DNA from: Saccharopolyspora rosea
Lineage (GTDB): Bacteria; Actinomycetota; Actinomycetes; Mycobacteriales; Pseudonocardiaceae
Assembly: GCF_025643595.1 (NCBI RefSeq)
Contig: NZ_CP102826.1
Location: forward strand, 3,782,001-3,846,000
Length of the DNA: 64,000 nt
Direction of reading: 5' to 3'
The notes beneath the pieces are model-generated. The model did no database searches. It was not told the DNA's origin and saw only the letters and a list, made by a program, of their open reading frames with translations. The position numbers were made by a program, and so were the translations under genes. Shown here piece after piece: positions 34,970 to 43,617 of the stretch; within the stretch, counting starts at the first letter, position 1, and each line of letters begins with the position of its first letter.

Positions 34970-36301
34970 GTGACGGAAGACGCCGTGGGTCGCGCGCCGA
35001 TCACCGGCGCTTCGGCAGGTGAGATCTCCGAGAGCGTGCGGAACCTGGTCAGCACGGGCCGGCTGCGCCCCGGCGATCCGGTCCCCCCGATTCGCGACCT
35101 CGCGCACGAACTCGGGGTCCACCGCAACACCGTGGCCGCCGCCTACCGGATGCTGGTCGCCGCCGGAGTGGCCGAAACCCGCGGCCGGCGCGGCACCGTC
35201 ATCACCTCTCCCCCTCACCTGGAGGGTGAGACGCCGGTGAACACCGAGCTCGTGGACCTCTCCAGCGGCAACCCCGACCCCGCCCTGCTCCCCGACGTCA
35301 CCGCGGCGCTGTCCCGGATCGACTACCGGATGCAGATGTACGGGAGTCCGACCGTCGATCTCCGCCTGGCCCGATGGGCGCGCGGGACGCTCACCCCCGA
35401 ACTCGACCACCCCTTCGAGATCTCGGTGACCCACGGCGCCGTCGACGCGGTCGAGCGGCTGCTCACCGCCCACCTGACGCGCGGCGACGTGGTCGCCGTG
35501 GAAGACCCGTGCTTCTACGCCAGCGAGGGGACGGTCCGGCTCAACGGGTTCCGCGCGGCGCCCGTCCAGGTCGACGCCGAGGGACTGGAGCCGCGAGCCT
35601 TGCGAGCCGCGCTGGACGAGGGGGCGCGCGCCGTCGTCATCACGCCCCGGGCGCACAACCCCACGGGCGTGACCATCACGGCCGAACGCGCCCGGGAGAT
35701 CAGGGCGGTGTTGCAGCGCTACCCGCACGTGCTCGTGATCGAGGACGACCACTTCTCCGCGCTCTCCCGCCACCCCTACGAGCGCGTCACCCCACCCACC
35801 ACCCAGCGCTGGGCGCTCGTGCGGTCGGTGGCCAAGTTCCTCGGACCGGACCTCCGCGTCGCGGTCGTCGCCTCCGACCCGGGAACGGCCGAGCGACTCG
35901 GGAGCCGCTTGCGGCCGGGCGCCACCTGGGTGAGCCACCTGCTCCAGCAACTCGCGGCCGACCTGCTCGAATCCGACGTCGTCGCACGACAACTGAACCG
36001 CGCTCGTCGCGCCTACGCCGAGCGGGTGGACGCGCTGCGCGCGGAGTTGGCCGGCGCGGGAGTCGACACCCCGTTCCCCACCGACGGCTTCAACGTCTGG
36101 GTTCCCGTGCCGCACGGTTCCGCCGCCGTGGTCGCGGCGTTGCGGGAGGCCGGCTGGTCAGTGCGGGACGGACTCCCGTTCCGCACCCCGAAGAGCACGA
36201 CCCCGCACGGAATCCGCATCACCGCGTCGAGACTGACGCGACCCCGGACCCGCGAATTCGCCCAGTGCCTCGCGGAAGTGCGCCGGTCGACCACCGGCTG
36301 A
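34970..36301 (+). CDS. MocR/GntR-type regulator with aminotransferase domain
   Basis: A 443-residue regulator with an N-terminal GntR winged helix (ISESVRNLVSTGRLRPGDPV, then RDLAHELGVHRNTVAAAYRML) fused to a fold-type I aminotransferase-like domain. The PLP lysine is K289 in SVAKFLGPDLRV, and PRAHNPTGVTITAERA and IEDDHFSAL supply other cofactor contacts. MocR proteins such as PdxR and GabR use PLP or an amino acid as signal. The GTG at 34970 is set by the -10 element just upstream. It is divergent from the PaiB gene and probably controls it and itself. Confidence 0.9.
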   Translation: MTEDAVGRAPITGASAGEISESVRNLVSTGRLRPGDPVPPIRDLAHELGVHRNTVAAAYRMLVAAGVAETRGRRGTVITSPPHLEGETPVNTELVDLSSGNPDPALLPDVTAALSRIDYRMQMYGSPTVDLRLARWARGTLTPELDHPFEISVTHGAVDAVERLLTAHLTRGDVVAVEDPCFYASEGTVRLNGFRAAPVQVDAEGLEPRALRAALDEGARAVVITPRAHNPTGVTITAERAREIRAVLQRYPHVLVIEDDHFSALSRHPYERVTPPTTQRWALVRSVAKFLGPDLRVAVVASDPGTAERLGSRLRPGATWVSHLLQQLAADLLESDVVARQLNRARRAYAERVDALRAELAGAGVDTPFPTDGFNVWVPVPHGSAAVVAALREAGWSVRDGLPFRTPKSTTPHGIRITASRLTRPRTREFAQCLAEVRRSTTG

Positions 36302-36399
36302 CCGGGCCCACTTCCACCACGCCGCCGGCGAGCGAGCTGGCGGCCGGACGAGCGTGCGGGAGAATCCCAGGAGACGTTCTCCCGATCAGAGGGGCGAAG

Positions 36400-37194
36400 A
36401 TGCGCATCGACCTCAACGAGAAGACCGCGCTGGTCACCGGATCCTCAGCGGGGATCGGTTTCTCGATCGCACGCGGCCTCGCCGGCGCGGGCGCCGACGT
36501 CGTCGTCAACGGCCGCTCGGAGGACACCGTCACCGCCGCGGTCGACAGGATTCGGCAGGACTTCCCGGAGGCGGCCGTCCGCGCGGCCGTGGGCGATGTG
36601 ACCACCGAGGACGGTGCGAACCGCGTCGTGGATCTGGCGGGCGACGTCGACGTCCTGGTCAACAACCTCGGGATTTTCGGCGCCGTCCCGGCGCTGGAGA
36701 TCACCGATGACGACTGGCGGCGCTACTTCGAGGTCAACGTCCTCGCAGCGGTGCGGCTGACCCGCCTGCTGCTGCCCGCGATGATCTCACGCGGCTGGGG
36801 GCGCGTGCTCAACATCGCCAGCGACTCCGCCGTGGTCATCCCCGAGGAGATGATCCACTACGGCACGAGCAAGACCGCGTTGCTGGCGGCTTCCCGCGGA
36901 TTCGCCAAAACCGCCGCGGGCACCGGGGTCACCGTCAACTCGGTCATCGCCGGCCCGACCCACACCGGCGGGGTGGAAGAGTTCGTCTACCAGCTCGTCG
37001 ACCGATCCCTGCCCTGGGACGAAGCGCAACGCGAGTTCATGCGCACCAACCGACCGCAGTCGCTCCTGCAGCGGCTCATCGAGCCCGAGGAGATCGCCAA
37101 CATGGTCGTCTACCTCGCCTCCCCGCTCGCGTCGGCCACGACGGGCGGAGCAGTGCGGGTGGACGGTGGCTACGTCGACGCGATCCTGCCCTGA
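36400..37194 (+). CDS. Short-chain dehydrogenase/reductase
   Basis: A 264-residue classical SDR. The cofactor motif TGSSAGIG is at residues 13-20, NNLG at 88-91, the catalytic serine in NIASDSA (S141 or S143) and Y154-x3-K158 in HYGTSKTA. An arginine in VVNGRSEDT at the end of the second strand suggests NADP(H). The C-terminal VVYLASPLASATTGGAVRVDGGY is standard. The segment between residues about 195 and 225 (EFVYQLVDRSLPWDEAQREFM) is longer than in typical FabG proteins, as in 3-oxoacyl-ACP reductase-like SDRs of secondary metabolism. The substrate is unknown. It is monocistronic. Confidence 0.87.
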   Translation: MRIDLNEKTALVTGSSAGIGFSIARGLAGAGADVVVNGRSEDTVTAAVDRIRQDFPEAAVRAAVGDVTTEDGANRVVDLAGDVDVLVNNLGIFGAVPALEITDDDWRRYFEVNVLAAVRLTRLLLPAMISRGWGRVLNIASDSAVVIPEEMIHYGTSKTALLAASRGFAKTAAGTGVTVNSVIAGPTHTGGVEEFVYQLVDRSLPWDEAQREFMRTNRPQSLLQRLIEPEEIANMVVYLASPLASATTGGAVRVDGGYVDAILP

Positions 37195-37236
37195 CCGCTC
37201 GCAGCTGCCGCGCTCCTCGTCGGTGAGCACGGCGGC

Positions 37237-37271
37237 TGGTCGTCGGGCAGCGCTGGTCCGCCCGACGACCA
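37237..37271. terminator. Bidirectional terminator between convergent genes
   Basis: TGGTCGTCGGGC (37237-37248) pairs perfectly with GCCCGACGACCA (37260-37271) around an 11-base loop. It lies between the SDR gene (plus) and the MHS transporter gene (minus), so it can serve both. Confidence 0.8.
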
Positions 37272-37278
37272 ACCGGTT

Positions 37279-38613
37279 TCACACCCGCGACCGCTGCTGC
37301 GGCGCGTTCCGGGTCGCGAAAAGGCTGCGGCGGAACGTTTCCGGGGCGGCGAACATCGAAGCGGCCGCGATGAGCGCCCCGGCCGCGACCAGCGCCGCCA
37401 GGCTCCACGACGCTCCGCCGGACCACAGGATCAGCGATGTCGCCAGCAGCGGCGTGAAACCGCCCAGCAGCACACTGCCGATCTGGTACCCGATGGACAC
37501 GCCGCTGTACCGCACGTGCGGTTCGAACAACTCGGTGTAGAACGCCGCGATGGGGGCGAACACCGCACCGTGCGGCACCGCGAGCGCGATGGCCAGGGCC
37601 AGCGCGATGAGCGCCGGGGACCGGGTGTCGACCAGCCAGAAGAACGGCCAGGCGTAGGCGGCCATGAACAGCGCACCACCGATGAACACCGGCCGACGGC
37701 CGAGGCGATCCGACACCGCACCCCACAGCGGCAGCGCGACGATGTTCAACGCGGCCGCGAGCATCACCCCGGTCAGCCCGGCCTGGCGCGGAACGTCGAG
37801 TTGCTGGGTGAGGTAGGTGAGGATGAAAACGGTGAACACGTAGTAGTTCCCGCCTTCGGCGAAGCGGACCCCGATCGCGATCAGGAGCTGCTTCGGGTGA
37901 GTGCGCAGCACCTCGACCAGCGGACGGCGCGGCGGCCCGCCGGATTCGATCGCCGCCGCGAAGGACTCGGACTCGGTGATCCGGAACCGGATGTACAGCC
38001 CCACCACCGCCAGCACGATGCTCACCAGGAACGGAATCCGCCATCCCCAGCTGATCAGCTGCGGCTCCGGCAGCAGCGAGACGATGCTGAACACCCCGGT
38101 GCCCAGCAGAAGACCGGCCGACACACCGGTTTGCGGCCAGGCGCCGTAGCGTCCGCGCTTGCCGTCGGGGGCGTGTTCGACGGCCATCAGCACCGCGCCG
38201 CCCCATTCACCGCCGACCGCGAATCCCTGGACCAGCCGCAGCAGCACCAGCAGCGCGGGCGAGGCGAGACCGATCTGCTGGTAGGTGGGCAGCAGACCGA
38301 TGAGCGTGGTGGATCCGCCCATCAGCGTCAGGGTCGTCACGAGAGTCGCCTTGCGGCCGAGCCGGTCACCGTAGTGACCGGCCACGAATCCGCCGAGCGG
38401 CCGGGCGATGAACCCGGCCGCGAAGGTCCCGAACGCGGCCAGCGTGCCCGCTGCGGGACTGATGTCGCTGAAGAACAGCTGGTTGAAGATCAGCGCCGCA
38501 GCGGTGCCGTAGATGGTGAAGTCGTACCACTCGATGACGCTGCCGATGGTGCTGGACGTCAGCGTCCTCGACGCCGACGAGGCCCCGGTACGCGTCGTTG
38601 CGTTGGAGGACAT
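37279..38613 (-). CDS. MFS transporter, MHS family, linked to a dehydrogenase
   Basis: A 444-residue metabolite:H+ symporter with TIGSVIEWYDFTIYGTAAAL in TM1, GHYGDRLGRKAT, and GFAVGGEWGGAVLMAVEHAP in TM4, then SDRLGRRPVFIG in the second half. It lies 27 bases downstream of the HpsN/histidinol-dehydrogenase-like gene in one operon under a LacI regulator. Its substrate is therefore probably the compound that enzyme oxidises, perhaps 2,3-dihydroxypropane-1-sulfonate or another diol; this is inference. It resembles the transporter at 472-1782. Confidence 0.88.
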   Translation of the reverse strand: MSSNATTRTGASSASRTLTSSTIGSVIEWYDFTIYGTAAALIFNQLFFSDISPAAGTLAAFGTFAAGFIARPLGGFVAGHYGDRLGRKATLVTTLTLMGGSTTLIGLLPTYQQIGLASPALLVLLRLVQGFAVGGEWGGAVLMAVEHAPDGKRGRYGAWPQTGVSAGLLLGTGVFSIVSLLPEPQLISWGWRIPFLVSIVLAVVGLYIRFRITESESFAAAIESGGPPRRPLVEVLRTHPKQLLIAIGVRFAEGGNYYVFTVFILTYLTQQLDVPRQAGLTGVMLAAALNIVALPLWGAVSDRLGRRPVFIGGALFMAAYAWPFFWLVDTRSPALIALALAIALAVPHGAVFAPIAAFYTELFEPHVRYSGVSIGYQIGSVLLGGFTPLLATSLILWSGGASWSLAALVAAGALIAAASMFAAPETFRRSLFATRNAPQQRSRV

Positions 38614-38640
38614 GGGCGGTGCGCCTTTCGGTGCGGCTGG

Positions 38641-39960
38641 TCAGGATCGGGCGAACGCGTCGGGCGCCCAGGGCAGTTCCGCACCGCCGTACTTGGCGGC
38701 CCGCACATCGCCGGATCGGGCGTGCCCCTCGAACAGCTCGACGCGGGCCGCGCGGCCGCACACCTCGCCGAGCCGCGCGCTGGAGGCCGGGTCGGTGACT
38801 TCCTGGTAGGTCACGGTCTTGAGGTACTTGCCGACCCAGAGCCCACCGGTGTAGTGGGCCGCACCGCGGGTGGGCAGCACGTGGTTGGTGCCGATGACCT
38901 TGTCCCCGTAGGACACGCAAGTGCCTTCACCCAGGAACAGCGCACCGTAGTTGCGCATCTTCGCCAGCGCTTCGCGCGGCTGCGCGGTGAGGATCTGGAC
39001 GTGCTCGCTGGCGTAGGTGTCGGCGAGTTGGTAAGCCGCGTCGAGGTCCTCGACGACGTGCACCTCGCCGTGGTCGCGCCAGGCGGGCTCGGCGTTGTCG
39101 CGGGTGGGCATCTCCGGCAGCAGCTCGTCGATGTGCTGGATGACCGAGCGCCCCAGCGCTTCCGAAGTGGTGATCAGCACCGCCGGCGAGTCCGGGCCGT
39201 GCTCGGCCTGGCTCAGCAGGTCCACCGCCACCACGAACGGGTCGGCGGTCTCGTCGGCCACGATCAGGACCTCGGTGGGACCGGCGAACAGGTCGATGCC
39301 GATCTCGCCGAACAGCTGCCGCTTGGCCTCCGCGACGAAGGCGTTGCCGGGACCGGCCAGCATGTCCACCGGCGCGATGGTCTCGGTGCCCAGCGCCATG
39401 CTCACCACCGCCTGCACGCCGCCGAGCAGGTAGATCTCATCGGCTCCGGCCAGGTGCATGGCCGCCACGGTGGCGTCCGGGACCTCGCCGCGGATCGGCG
39501 GCGTGCAGGCCACCACCCGCGGCACGCCTGCGGTCTTGGCCGTCAGGATCGTCATGTGCGCCGAGGCCAGCAGCGGGTACCGCCCGCCCGGCACGTACGC
39601 CCCGGCGGCGGAGACCGGGATGTGCTTGTGCCCCAGGTGGACGCCCGGCAGGGTTTCCACCTCGAACTCCCGCATGGACTCCAGCTGCCGCTCGGCGAAC
39701 GAGCGGACCTGCCGCTGGACGAACTCGATGTCGCCGATGACCTGCTGCGGAACGCGCGAGACGATCTCCTCGATCTGCTCGGCGGACAGCCGGAACGACT
39801 CGGGCTGCCAGTTGTCGAACTTCCCCGAGTACTCGCGAACCGCCTGGTCACCGCGGGTGCGGATGTCGGCGATGATCGCCGCGACCTTGTCCTGCACGTC
39901 GGGCAACGAGGTCGTGGTCGCCGCCGAGGTGCTGACCGGGGCCTTGAGCGCGAAAGCCAT
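38641..39960 (-). CDS. Histidinol dehydrogenase-family enzyme, sulfopropanediol dehydrogenase (HpsN) type
   Basis: A 439-residue zinc- and NAD-dependent dehydrogenase of the HisD superfamily. The zinc ligands match HisD: Q251 and H254 (LLSQAEHGPDS), D353 (SYGDKVIGTNHVLPT) and H413 (FEGHARS); the catalytic pair E319-H320 is in ASEHVQIL. It is not in a his operon but ahead of a transporter, with a LacI regulator on the other strand. That setting is typical of HpsN, which oxidises a diol to a carboxylate in two steps in C3-sulfonate breakdown. Substrates other than dihydroxypropanesulfonate are possible, because this family has many undescribed paralogues. Confidence 0.82.
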   Translation of the reverse strand: MAFALKAPVSTSAATTTSLPDVQDKVAAIIADIRTRGDQAVREYSGKFDNWQPESFRLSAEQIEEIVSRVPQQVIGDIEFVQRQVRSFAERQLESMREFEVETLPGVHLGHKHIPVSAAGAYVPGGRYPLLASAHMTILTAKTAGVPRVVACTPPIRGEVPDATVAAMHLAGADEIYLLGGVQAVVSMALGTETIAPVDMLAGPGNAFVAEAKRQLFGEIGIDLFAGPTEVLIVADETADPFVVAVDLLSQAEHGPDSPAVLITTSEALGRSVIQHIDELLPEMPTRDNAEPAWRDHGEVHVVEDLDAAYQLADTYASEHVQILTAQPREALAKMRNYGALFLGEGTCVSYGDKVIGTNHVLPTRGAAHYTGGLWVGKYLKTVTYQEVTDPASSARLGEVCGRAARVELFEGHARSGDVRAAKYGGAELPWAPDAFARS

Positions 39961-39980
39961 GGGTGCCGTGATCCCTTTCT

Positions 39981-40029
39981 ATGTTTACGTACACATCGCA
40001 CCCTAGGCCGATAGGGTGTTTACGTAAAC
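39981..40029. promoter_or_regulatory. Two LacI-type operators in a divergent promoter
   Basis: GTTTACGTAAAC (40018-40029) is a perfect 12-bp palindrome. ATGTTTACGTACACAT (39981-39996) is the same element with one mismatch. The centres are 35 bases apart. The central CG and the TTTACGTAAA core fit the LacI/GalR family. They lie between the dehydrogenase (start 39960) and the LacI gene (start 40072). Confidence 0.85.
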
Positions 40030-40071
40030 CCACAGTTCGAACTCCCTCGATCCAGCCCCTGGAGGTGCTCG

Positions 40072-41070
40072 GTGGTCACCAGCCGCGACGTAGCGCAGCT
40101 GGCCGGTGTCTCGCAGATGACGGTGTCCCGGGTCCTGCAGGGCAGCGACAAGGTCGCGCCGGAGACCCGGGAACGCGTACTGGCCGCGATGCGGGAAGCC
40201 GGCTACCGACCGCACGCCGCGGCGCGGACCATGCGGACCCGGCGCACCTCGACGGTGGGCGTCGTGGTCGCCGACATCACCAACCCCTTCTACCCGCAGC
40301 TGCTGGAAGCGGTCGGCCGGGCACTGGACGCGACCGGCCAGCGGATGGTGCTGTGGAACGCGCCCGACCCCGGCGGCTCAAGCGCCTTGCGAGCGCTGGA
40401 CGAAGGCACCGTCGACGGCCTGATCTTCACCACCGTCACCGAAGGGTCCGACCAGCTCGCGCAAGCCCTCCGGCGGGGAGATCCGATCGTGCTGCTGCAC
40501 CGCGGGCTGGACTCGCTGGACTGCGACCAGGTCACCACCGACAACCTCGCCGGCGGCCGAGCGGTCGCCGACTACCTGGTCGCCACCGGGCACACCCGGA
40601 TCGGTTTCCTGCGAGGACCCGAACTGCCCAGCACCGCCCGACACCGCGAGCACGGGTTCCGCGAGCGCCTGGCCGAACTCGGTCGACCGCTGGCGCCGGA
40701 ACTCACCGCCCAGGGCGGGTTCGCCCACGACCTCGCCCGGTCGGCGATGCGCGAACTCCTCGCGCAGGACGACCCGCCCACCGCGGTCTTCTGCGCCAAC
40801 GACCTCACCGCGCTCGGCGCGATCGACGGCGCGGTGTCCCTGGGCCGACGCGTCCCCGAGGACGTCTGGGTGATCGGGTACGACGACATCGCGATGAGCT
40901 CGTGGGACTCCTACGACATCACCACGGTCCGCCAGCCCATCGCGGACATGGCCCGCGCCGCCGTGCACCTCCTGCTCGAACGCGTCGACGACCGCTCGCT
41001 GCCACCCCGCAAACAGGAATTCCCCAGCGAGCTCGTCATCCGCGGCTCCACCGCGCACACCACGACGTGA
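40072..41070 (+). CDS. LacI-family transcriptional regulator
   Basis: A 332-residue repressor with the N-terminal LacI helix-turn-helix and hinge (SRDVAQLAGVSQMTVSRVLQ, residues 3-22, then GYRPHAAARTMRTRRTSTVG) and a periplasmic-binding-like effector domain (ADITNPFYPQLLEAV; FCANDLTALGAIDGA; GYDDIAMSSWDSYDITTVRQ). GGAGG precedes the GTG at 40072. It is divergent from the HpsN-like dehydrogenase and transporter operon and two matching operators lie between, so regulation of that operon and itself is very likely. Confidence 0.92.
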   Translation: MVTSRDVAQLAGVSQMTVSRVLQGSDKVAPETRERVLAAMREAGYRPHAAARTMRTRRTSTVGVVVADITNPFYPQLLEAVGRALDATGQRMVLWNAPDPGGSSALRALDEGTVDGLIFTTVTEGSDQLAQALRRGDPIVLLHRGLDSLDCDQVTTDNLAGGRAVADYLVATGHTRIGFLRGPELPSTARHREHGFRERLAELGRPLAPELTAQGGFAHDLARSAMRELLAQDDPPTAVFCANDLTALGAIDGAVSLGRRVPEDVWVIGYDDIAMSSWDSYDITTVRQPIADMARAAVHLLLERVDDRSLPPRKQEFPSELVIRGSTAHTTT

Positions 41071-41148
41071 TACCCGGCGCCGGTCCGCGCAGTTCACCGG
41101 ACGCATTCGGGATGACGCGCCGACCGGTATTGATCATGCGAATCCACT

Positions 41149-41178
41149 ATTGACCGGTCAATTGGCGTCCGCTAGATT
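41149..41178 (+). promoter_or_regulatory. Leaderless promoter with GntR palindrome over the -35
   Basis: ATTGACCGGTCAAT (41149-41162) is a perfect 14-bp palindrome that includes a -35 element TTGACC (41150-41155). After a 17-base spacer comes the -10 TAGATT (41173-41178), eight bases before the ATG at 41187. Binding at the palindrome would block the promoter, implying autorepression. Confidence 0.8.
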
Positions 41179-41186
41179 TCCCGCTC

Positions 41187-41894
41187 ATGGCAGTACCGGC
41201 GTACTTGCGGATCCGCAACGAGCTGGAGCAGCAGATCCGCTCCGGCGCGCTTCCGCCCGGTACCCGGCTGCCGACCGAGTCCGAACTGCAACGGGAGCAC
41301 TCGATCGGCCGCGCGACCGCGCAGCGAGTGCTGACCGAGCTGGCGCAGGCGGGTTTGGTGGAGCGCCACCGCCGACGGGGAACGTTCGTCTCCTCAACTG
41401 CACGGCAGGAGAACCTGCTGCGCATGGCCAACCCAGTGCTGCAGGGCCCGGAGATCCCGGGGCGGCACGCGGTGGACTCGGTCACGCTGGTCCCGGCTCG
41501 TGACGCCGACGTCGATCTGCCCGGCGTGGCCGACGACGCACCGGTGCACCAGCTGCGACGGCTGAAGTTCGACGTCGACGAGAACCCGATCGCCGTCGAA
41601 TTGTCCGTCATCCCGTTCTCATTGGCGCCCCGGTTGCACGATGAGGACCTCGCCCACCTGACCGTGCACGACTACTTCGCCCGCACCGGAATTCCCGCGG
41701 CGAAGTCCCGCGTCCACATCGACCCGGTCAACCTCGACGGGGCGACCGCGGCTCGGCTGCGGCTGCCCGAGGGCAAGGCGGTGATCCGCTTGCGGCGGCT
41801 GACCTGGCTGACCGGCGGCGATCTCGCCGAAGTGACGTGGACCGTGCTGCGACCCGACCTCGTCGAGTACTTCCTCGAACAGACGATTCCGTAG
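41187..41894 (+). CDS. GntR-family regulator, HutC subfamily
   Basis: A 235-residue regulator: N-terminal GntR winged helix (RIRNELEQQIRSGALPPGTR, then ESELQREHSIGRATAQRVLTEL, residues 8-52) and a C-terminal UTRA-like domain ending in LRRLTWLTGGDLAEVTWTVL. It is followed in the same direction by a mini-ORF, a Na+/solute symporter and an FAD amino-acid oxidase, which it likely controls. Its mRNA is predicted to be leaderless. Confidence 0.9.
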   Translation: MAVPAYLRIRNELEQQIRSGALPPGTRLPTESELQREHSIGRATAQRVLTELAQAGLVERHRRRGTFVSSTARQENLLRMANPVLQGPEIPGRHAVDSVTLVPARDADVDLPGVADDAPVHQLRRLKFDVDENPIAVELSVIPFSLAPRLHDEDLAHLTVHDYFARTGIPAAKSRVHIDPVNLDGATAARLRLPEGKAVIRLRRLTWLTGGDLAEVTWTVLRPDLVEYFLEQTIP

Positions 41895-42016
41895 AAAAAC
41901 GGGGGATTCTCCCGAAGTTCGGCGATCCCGAGTGGATCGGTTGACACGCCGTGCGCATGGCACGGACCACTGGTCCTCGATGGACATCGTCATCGGCGCA
42001 CGAAGGAGTGTGACCA

Positions 42017-42148
42017 TTGACAGCTCCTCGCATCGCGACCGACCACGGTCGCCACTTCCCGCCGGTCTCCGGCGAAATCGGCGCCGACCTGGTGCTGACC
42101 GGCAGCACCGCGGACCACCACGACCCCAGCCGCTTCACCAACGCGTGA
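42017..42148 (+). CDS. Small 43-residue protein of unknown function
   Basis: A short frame starts with TTG at 42017, eight bases after AAGGAG (42003-42008), and encodes 43 residues (begins MTAPRIATDHGRHFPPVSGE, ends SRFTNA). It stops 16 bases before the ATG of the symporter gene, so it is probably cotranslated. It is hydrophilic with no membrane segment, unlike the small DUF3311-type partners of some symporters. It could equally be the surviving N-terminus of a deleted enzyme. Codon third positions are strongly GC, as in real genes here. Confidence 0.5.
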   Translation: MTAPRIATDHGRHFPPVSGEIGADLVLTGSTADHHDPSRFTNA

Positions 42149-42164
42149 TCACTGGAGGCACCCC

Positions 42165-43617
42165 ATGCCCACCGGTTCGACCGGACAGATCGTCGGGATC
42201 GTCCTCGCCAGCCTGCTGGTGATCGGCGCCGGCGCCGCGATGTCCGTCTACTTCGGACGTCGCGCGAAGACGTCCCAGGACTGGCTCGCGGCCAACGAAT
42301 CACTGCCGCTGGTCGTCGTCGTCATCACCCAGTTACGCCGCCGCCGCGGGCGGTGGCGTCCTCATCGCCCACGTCGGGATCGGCTACAGCTCCGGGTGGT
42401 CGGTGTTCGTCTACGAAGGCTGCGTGCTGGTCGGTTTCCTGCTGCTCATGCTGATCGCGCGATGGCTGCGCCAGCAGCGGTTCACCACCGTGCCCGACGT
42501 CGTCACCCGCCTGTTCGGTCGGCACCGGCTGCTCACCGCCATCGCCGCGGTCGCCGCGCTGGTGGTCCCGTTCGGCTGGATCGCAACGCAATTCGTCGCC
42601 TTCGCTCGGCTCTTCGGGCAGCTGACCGGAATCCCGCTGCCCGTGCTCGTCGCGGTCATCACCATCGCTTCGCTGGCGTTCGTGCTCCCCGGTGGGCTGA
42701 CCTCGGTGGCGTGGGCCGACTTCGTGTTCGGCATCGTCAAGATCACCATGGCGATCGTCGTCGCGCTCTACGGCATCCAGCTGGCCGGCGGCTGGGCGCA
42801 CGTCACGCAGGCCGTGCCACAACGGCTGTGGGGCGTCGAGGGCATCACGGCCGTGGGCTGGAAGCAGATCTGGCTGTGGGCGGCCGCGATCGTCCCCGGG
42901 ACGCTGACCAACCAGCTCTACTACCAGCGGGTGTTCGCGACCAAGCGGATCAACGACGCGCGTCGCGGCCTCGGGCTCTCCGGGCTGACGATGCTCATCA
43001 GCGGCGTCTACGCCGGGTGCATCGGGCTCGCGGTGCGCGCGATGAACCCGCACCTGGCCTCCCAGGAGGACGCCGCCGGTTGGCTGCTCACCCAGCTCCC
43101 GTCCTGGATGCTCGTGGTCTTCGCGGCGTTCCTCGTCTCGACGATCGTGGCCACCAGCGGCGCCGCCCTGCAATCGGTCACGGCCAACTTGACCCGCGAC
43201 GTCTACCAGAACATCGCGGGCAAGAAGGCGAGCGAACGCCGGACCGTCGCACTGTCGCGGGTGCTGACCGTCGCGGTGTCGATCGTCGCGGCCGTGCTGG
43301 CGGTGGTGTTCCCGCAAGCCCTGCCCTGGCTCGTGGCCACCTACGCGTACTCGGCGGCCGCGCTCGCCGCGCCGATCTTCCTCGGCTACCTGCTGCACCG
43401 CCGCCGCCGACTCAACCCGGCGACCGCGATTGCGAGCATGGTGGCGGGAATGGTCGGTTGCGGTGCCGCACAGCTGGCGGACACCACCGTGCCCTACGCG
43501 GTGTACGGCATCGCCGCTTCGGCCGTGGTGATGCTGCTGATGACCGCGACGACATCCGGCAAGAGGGCCGACGCGCCTTCGTCGACCGTCGACCGAGAGA
43601 TTGTGAGGGAACAATGA
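42165..43617 (+). pseudogene. Sodium:solute symporter family transporter with a +1 frameshift
   Basis: The gene encodes an SSS-family (PutP/PanF-like) symporter of about 483 residues. The first 56 codons (GQIVGIVLASLLVIGAGAAM; SVYFGRRAKTSQDWLAANES) end at VVVITQ. The frame then shifts: at 42333-42335 one extra base (in CAGTTACGCC) moves the rest, AAAAGGGVLIAHVGIGYSSG and onwards, into the next frame, which continues intact to TGA 43617. Removing one base restores QFAAAAGGG, the usual sequence after TM2. Either the transporter is inactivated or the base is a sequencing error. The stop overlaps the FAD oxidase start (ATGA). Confidence 0.78.

Noticed and set aside
37516..40014. An 832-codon plus-strand frame antisense to the transporter and dehydrogenase
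   Set aside because: Gln/Arg/His-rich shadow; the minus-strand proteins have complete family motifs.
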